38,252 nucleotides of DNA from a virus: positions 1 through 38,252 of the IMG/VR virus record IMGVR_UViG_3300034120_000653; one strand, written 5' to 3'. The notes under the pieces were generated by a model, which was not told where the DNA came from, ran no database searches, and worked only from the letters and a program-made list of their open reading frames with translations. The translations under genes and the position numbers were made by a program. Positions 36,194-38,252 of this stretch are shown here, piece after piece (the stretch's first letter is position 1; each line of letters opens with the position of its first letter).

Positions 36194-36477
36194 ATCCTAG
36201 CAATATTCAGCATACTGCAGTATATACATCTAGTAACATATCAAGTCCATCAACTTTAGATAAGCCATGGATGGCCTATTATGTTACTGCCGACGAATTT
36301 TTTGATATCCTGCGTCTTGCATATGACGATACATACGGCGGCGGTACAGATACACCCTGGCATCCAGCAGATATGTATGTTAATGTCTCTACGACTCTTG
36401 AGATTGTTACGAATACTCTTGCTAACATGGCTAACCTTAAAGCAAAGCGTCCTATTAAGAGCATCAAGGAAACCTAA
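36139..36477 (+). CDS. Hypothetical protein, TTG start
   Basis: 112 residues from the TTG at 36139, with AAGAAGGAG seven bases upstream, inside the end of the glycosylase gene. The first 40 residues are serine/threonine/asparagine-rich and probably unstructured; the rest is folded with MAYYVTADEFFDILRLAY (about 45-62) and a helical segment to residue 104. No family recognised. Confidence 0.55.
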   Translation: MSNNIRVTTSTVSSQERVDPSNIQHTAVYTSSNISSPSTLDKPWMAYYVTADEFFDILRLAYDDTYGGGTDTPWHPADMYVNVSTTLEIVTNTLANMANLKAKRPIKSIKET

Positions 36478-36656
36478 TGCCAGGTTTAACATATGTTGCA
36501 GAAGCCTTAATGAAGTCGTGGTTTCCTAAAAGATATAATGATCCAGAATGGATTAATTCAGACGACGGAAAAAACTGGGCTGAGATTGCTATGCTGGACG
36601 CAGAAGTGGCAATAAACGCTTATAACGAATACTTAAATAAAAAATATGAGCGTTAG
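36477..36656 (+). CDS. Small hypothetical protein
   Basis: 59 residues beginning in the previous stop (TAATG). MPGLTYVAEALMKSWFPKRY starts an amphipathic helix, NWAEIAMLDAEVAINAYNEY a second one. It looks like a two-helix protein, basic at the end. No family recognised. It overlaps the next gene by 11 bases. Confidence 0.5.
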   Translation: MPGLTYVAEALMKSWFPKRYNDPEWINSDDGKNWAEIAMLDAEVAINAYNEYLNKKYER

Positions 36657-36846
36657 ATGCTGGCAATGCTCTGAGGAATTAGATACCTCATCTGTTGAGC
36701 GCGAGGTGTATAATAGATTGATCATAGATTTGCGTAGTCTTATGTGTCAAACTTCACATAATGATTATTGCGATCTTTGGTGGCGGCATGAGTCATGTGA
36801 CACTCTACAAGGACTCATAGCAGAATTAAAGGAGAAATTGTTATGA
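36646..36846 (+). CDS. Small zinc-binding protein
   Basis: 66 residues. RCWQCSEELD gives a CxxC at 5-8, and the second part contains C (MCQTSHNDYC) with W-W-R-H-E-S-C, an H/C pair that could complete a metal site. Helical remainder. It overlaps both neighbours. Function unknown. Confidence 0.5.
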   Translation: MSVRCWQCSEELDTSSVEREVYNRLIIDLRSLMCQTSHNDYCDLWWRHESCDTLQGLIAELKEKLL

Positions 36847-37019
36847 CCATACATGAAGAGGCAAAGATTTATTTACAGGACCCTATCGATAAGGTAGAAT
36901 ATATTGCAAATGTACTAATGAATGCCTACAAGACAGAGGCTCGCACTTGGTATGATTTAGCAAAGACTGCTATTGCGGCAGTAGAAAAATATGACCACCT
37001 ATCAAGAAAGGTAGATTAA
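36843..37019 (+). CDS. Helical micro-protein
   Basis: 58 residues from the ATG at 36843, overlapping the previous stop by four bases, with AAGGAG ten bases upstream. MTIHEEAKIYLQDPIDKVEY, IANVLMNAYKTEARTWYDLA and a final helix suggest a three-helix bundle. Linked by TAATG to the next gene. No family recognised. Confidence 0.5.
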   Translation: MTIHEEAKIYLQDPIDKVEYIANVLMNAYKTEARTWYDLAKTAIAAVEKYDHLSRKVD

Positions 37020-37189
37020 TGGATAATGATGATCTTCTAAGAGATTTAGAAATTGCTAGTAAGGATATTAAAAAGTCCACGGGAGGCAAGGCTGGTGAGG
37101 GTACCGAAAAAAAATATGGTCAGGCGTATGCAGCATGTGTCAAAGCAGGATTGAAAGCGCCTTTAAGAAAGAAGTATCGGGCACTATAA
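37019..37189 (+). CDS. Basic micro-protein
   Basis: 56 residues starting in the previous stop. MDNDDLLRDLEIASKDIKKS is followed by a glycine/lysine-rich linker and a basic helix (KKYGQAYAACVKAGLKAPLR). Nucleic-acid binding is possible from its charge. No family recognised. Confidence 0.5.
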   Translation: MDNDDLLRDLEIASKDIKKSTGGKAGEGTEKKYGQAYAACVKAGLKAPLRKKYRAL

Positions 37190-37198
37190 GAAGATCTT

Positions 37199-38122
37199 AT
37201 GAAAATTTGTGTATCTATCGCTTCTTATAGAGATCCAGATTTAATTAATACAGTTAACTCTGCCTATAATAATGCAAAGAATAAAAAGGATATATCTTTT
37301 TGTGTTGTTTCTCAGGCGGCTGATGATGAACACCCAGATTTATCACATATCCCCAATGTAATTTATCTTAAATACCATTGGTCTGAATCTAATGGGCTAT
37401 GCTGGGCTAGAAATATTGGAACTAATAATTCTAATGGAGAATTTACTGTACAAGTAGACTCTCATTCTAGGTTTAATCAAAACTGGGATGAAATCCTTAG
37501 TGATTTCTATCATAAAGCGGTGAGTTACTGGGGGGATAGAATTATCATATCAAAAAACTCTGATCCTTTTGAAATAAAAGAAGACGGAACTGAAGAGTTT
37601 TCTGAGTACCCTATTGTAGTTAAAACTAAACCTCTTTGGAATACTGAGTATAATAGATTTACTTTTGGTAATTCTTGGCACAATGTTGAAAATTATACTT
37701 ACGGGGATGAAGTATTTTATATCTCTGGAGGAGGAACATTTGCCAGAACTGACATACTTAAAAGTGTTGCCCCCGATCCAGTAATTTACTTTGAAGATCA
37801 AATGTCCGTGGCTATTCGTGCATATACAAGGGGTATTAGATTAATCTTTTGCCCAGAGAATTTTGTGTTCAGCCTACACGATAGGTCTGGAGACTTTGAC
37901 AGATTGGCATCATTTACTGGGCCACCCCCCAAGATAAATAGGAGATTACATTGGGAGGATAATCCAAAATGGGGTGACTCATCTGTTAAGATGTGGGCGT
38001 CTAATAGACGATTAGATCAATTATATTCTGGAAAATTAGGTGGATTCTGGGGCATAGGATCTAGAGAACTCTATGAACAATTTGCTAAAATAAATGAGAT
38101 AAACTTTATAGAACGAGATTGA
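37199..38122 (+). CDS. GlcNAc-transferase-like glycosyltransferase (GT60/Skp1-type)
   Basis: 307 residues. ICVSIASYRDPDLINTVNSA (about 3-22) and SNGLCWARNIG (about 63-73) followed by VQVDSHSRFNQNWDEIL (about 84-100) form the GlcNAc-transferase (PF11397-like) signature, where D-S-H is the metal site. ISGGGTFARTDIL near 174-186 and YFEDQMSVAIRAYTRGI near 197-213 continue the acceptor region. Relatives add GlcNAc to hydroxyproline or serine/threonine on proteins. It is 3 kb after the cassette; a protein-O-glycosylating role would supply the linkage sugar. That is inference. Confidence 0.8.
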   Translation: MKICVSIASYRDPDLINTVNSAYNNAKNKKDISFCVVSQAADDEHPDLSHIPNVIYLKYHWSESNGLCWARNIGTNNSNGEFTVQVDSHSRFNQNWDEILSDFYHKAVSYWGDRIIISKNSDPFEIKEDGTEEFSEYPIVVKTKPLWNTEYNRFTFGNSWHNVENYTYGDEVFYISGGGTFARTDILKSVAPDPVIYFEDQMSVAIRAYTRGIRLIFCPENFVFSLHDRSGDFDRLASFTGPPPKINRRLHWEDNPKWGDSSVKMWASNRRLDQLYSGKLGGFWGIGSRELYEQFAKINEINFIERD

Positions 38123-38165
38123 AAATAAAAACCGAAAAGTCGAAAGCCGAAACAGAAAGAAACAT
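38123..38165 (+). other. Purine-rich leader with CGAAA repeats
   Basis: The 43-base gap consists of repeated CGAAA/AGAAA units (CCGAAAAGTCGAAAGCC, then CGAAACAGAAAGAAAC) with almost no T. No promoter or hairpin is visible. It may act as an extended ribosome-binding leader for the next ATG. Confidence 0.35.
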
Positions 38166-38252
38166 ATGAAACGTTATATTATGCCACCCTATCGGGTGAT
38201 ATTTAATAGAGTGAATGACTCTTCCACGACTACGCGGGGCACTATCTACCGG
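38166..38252 (+). CDS. Start of a gene cut by the window end
   Basis: The ATG at 38166 opens a frame that runs to the last base (29 codons): MKRYIMPPYRVIFNRVNDSS followed by TTTRGTIYR. The local base composition rises in GC toward the end. The product cannot be named from this fragment; the basic, beta-prone start would fit a small structural or DNA-binding protein. Confidence 0.45.
   Translation, partial: MKRYIMPPYRVIFNRVNDSSTTTRGTIYR

Noticed and set aside
36281-36529. 82-codon plus-strand frame overlapping the 36139 gene
   Set aside because: It lies in an alternative frame across two better supported genes and reads as low-complexity leucine-rich sequence.

Overview
The window is a stretch of a tailed double-stranded DNA phage (Caudoviricetes), probably infecting an actinobacterium. 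The phage assignment rests on adjacent small and large terminase genes, a phage-style replisome, a secreted lysozyme, fibre-like proteins and two phage tRNAs. The host assignment rests on a WhiB-type Fe-S regulator, a DUF732-like lipoprotein and a bacterial DnaE-type polymerase, all typical of actinophages. The DNA is visibly AT-rich (not computed), so a low-GC aquatic or soil actinobacterium is plausible, but this is inference. Every gene I can support is on the + strand. Genes are packed with short overlaps, very often a TAATG stop-start. No integrase, repressor, CRISPR array or transposon is visible.

Layout. (1) 1-2.9 kb: the end of a fibre-like protein, an HNH endonuclease, a metallophosphoesterase and small proteins. 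(2) 2.9-13.3 kb: replication and recombination, with DnaB-type helicase, short CHC2/TOPRIM primase, ssDNA-binding protein, DNA polymerase III alpha, MazG-like pyrophosphohydrolase, RecA, a candidate PD-(D/E)XK resolvase, a Cas4-like nuclease and a RuvC-like resolvase. (3) 13.3-17.9 kb: small proteins, the terminase pair, a SpoU/TrmH-type RNA methyltransferase and small proteins. (4) 17.9-19.9 kb: a regulatory and RNA region with a candidate structured RNA of about 102 nt, tRNA-Gln(UUG), tRNA-Asn(GUU), the best promoters of the window, two micro-proteins, a lipoprotein and a secreted lysozyme-like enzyme. (5) 19.9-23.9 kb: a GT4-like glycosyltransferase, a fibre-like protein, a deaminase with an abnormal start, WhiB and small proteins. 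(6) 23.9-34.1 kb: a 12-gene sugar cassette. (7) 34.1-38.25 kb: many micro-proteins, a HAD phosphatase, a pyrimidine-dimer glycosylase, a GlcNAc-transferase-like enzyme and a gene cut by the window end.

How the genes work together. Helicase, primase, SSB and polymerase form most of a replisome; clamp and clamp loader are not in the window. RecA, the Cas4-like nuclease and two candidate junction resolvases would serve recombination-dependent replication and resolve branched DNA before packaging. The sugar cassette takes GDP-mannose through GDP-mannose 4,6-dehydratase to the shared intermediate GDP-4-keto-6-deoxymannose. From there a GDP-L-fucose synthase and a perosamine-synthase-like aminotransferase plus acetyltransferase branch off. 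Transferases of GT10, GT11, GT25, GT9-like and GT2-like type would use the products. The phage therefore appears to build its own fucose- and N-acylperosamine-containing glycan, on virion proteins or on the host surface. This cassette, the structured RNA 3 nt upstream of the tRNAs, the deaminase without a normal start codon, and the inverted repeats enclosing promoter -10 boxes are the most noteworthy items.
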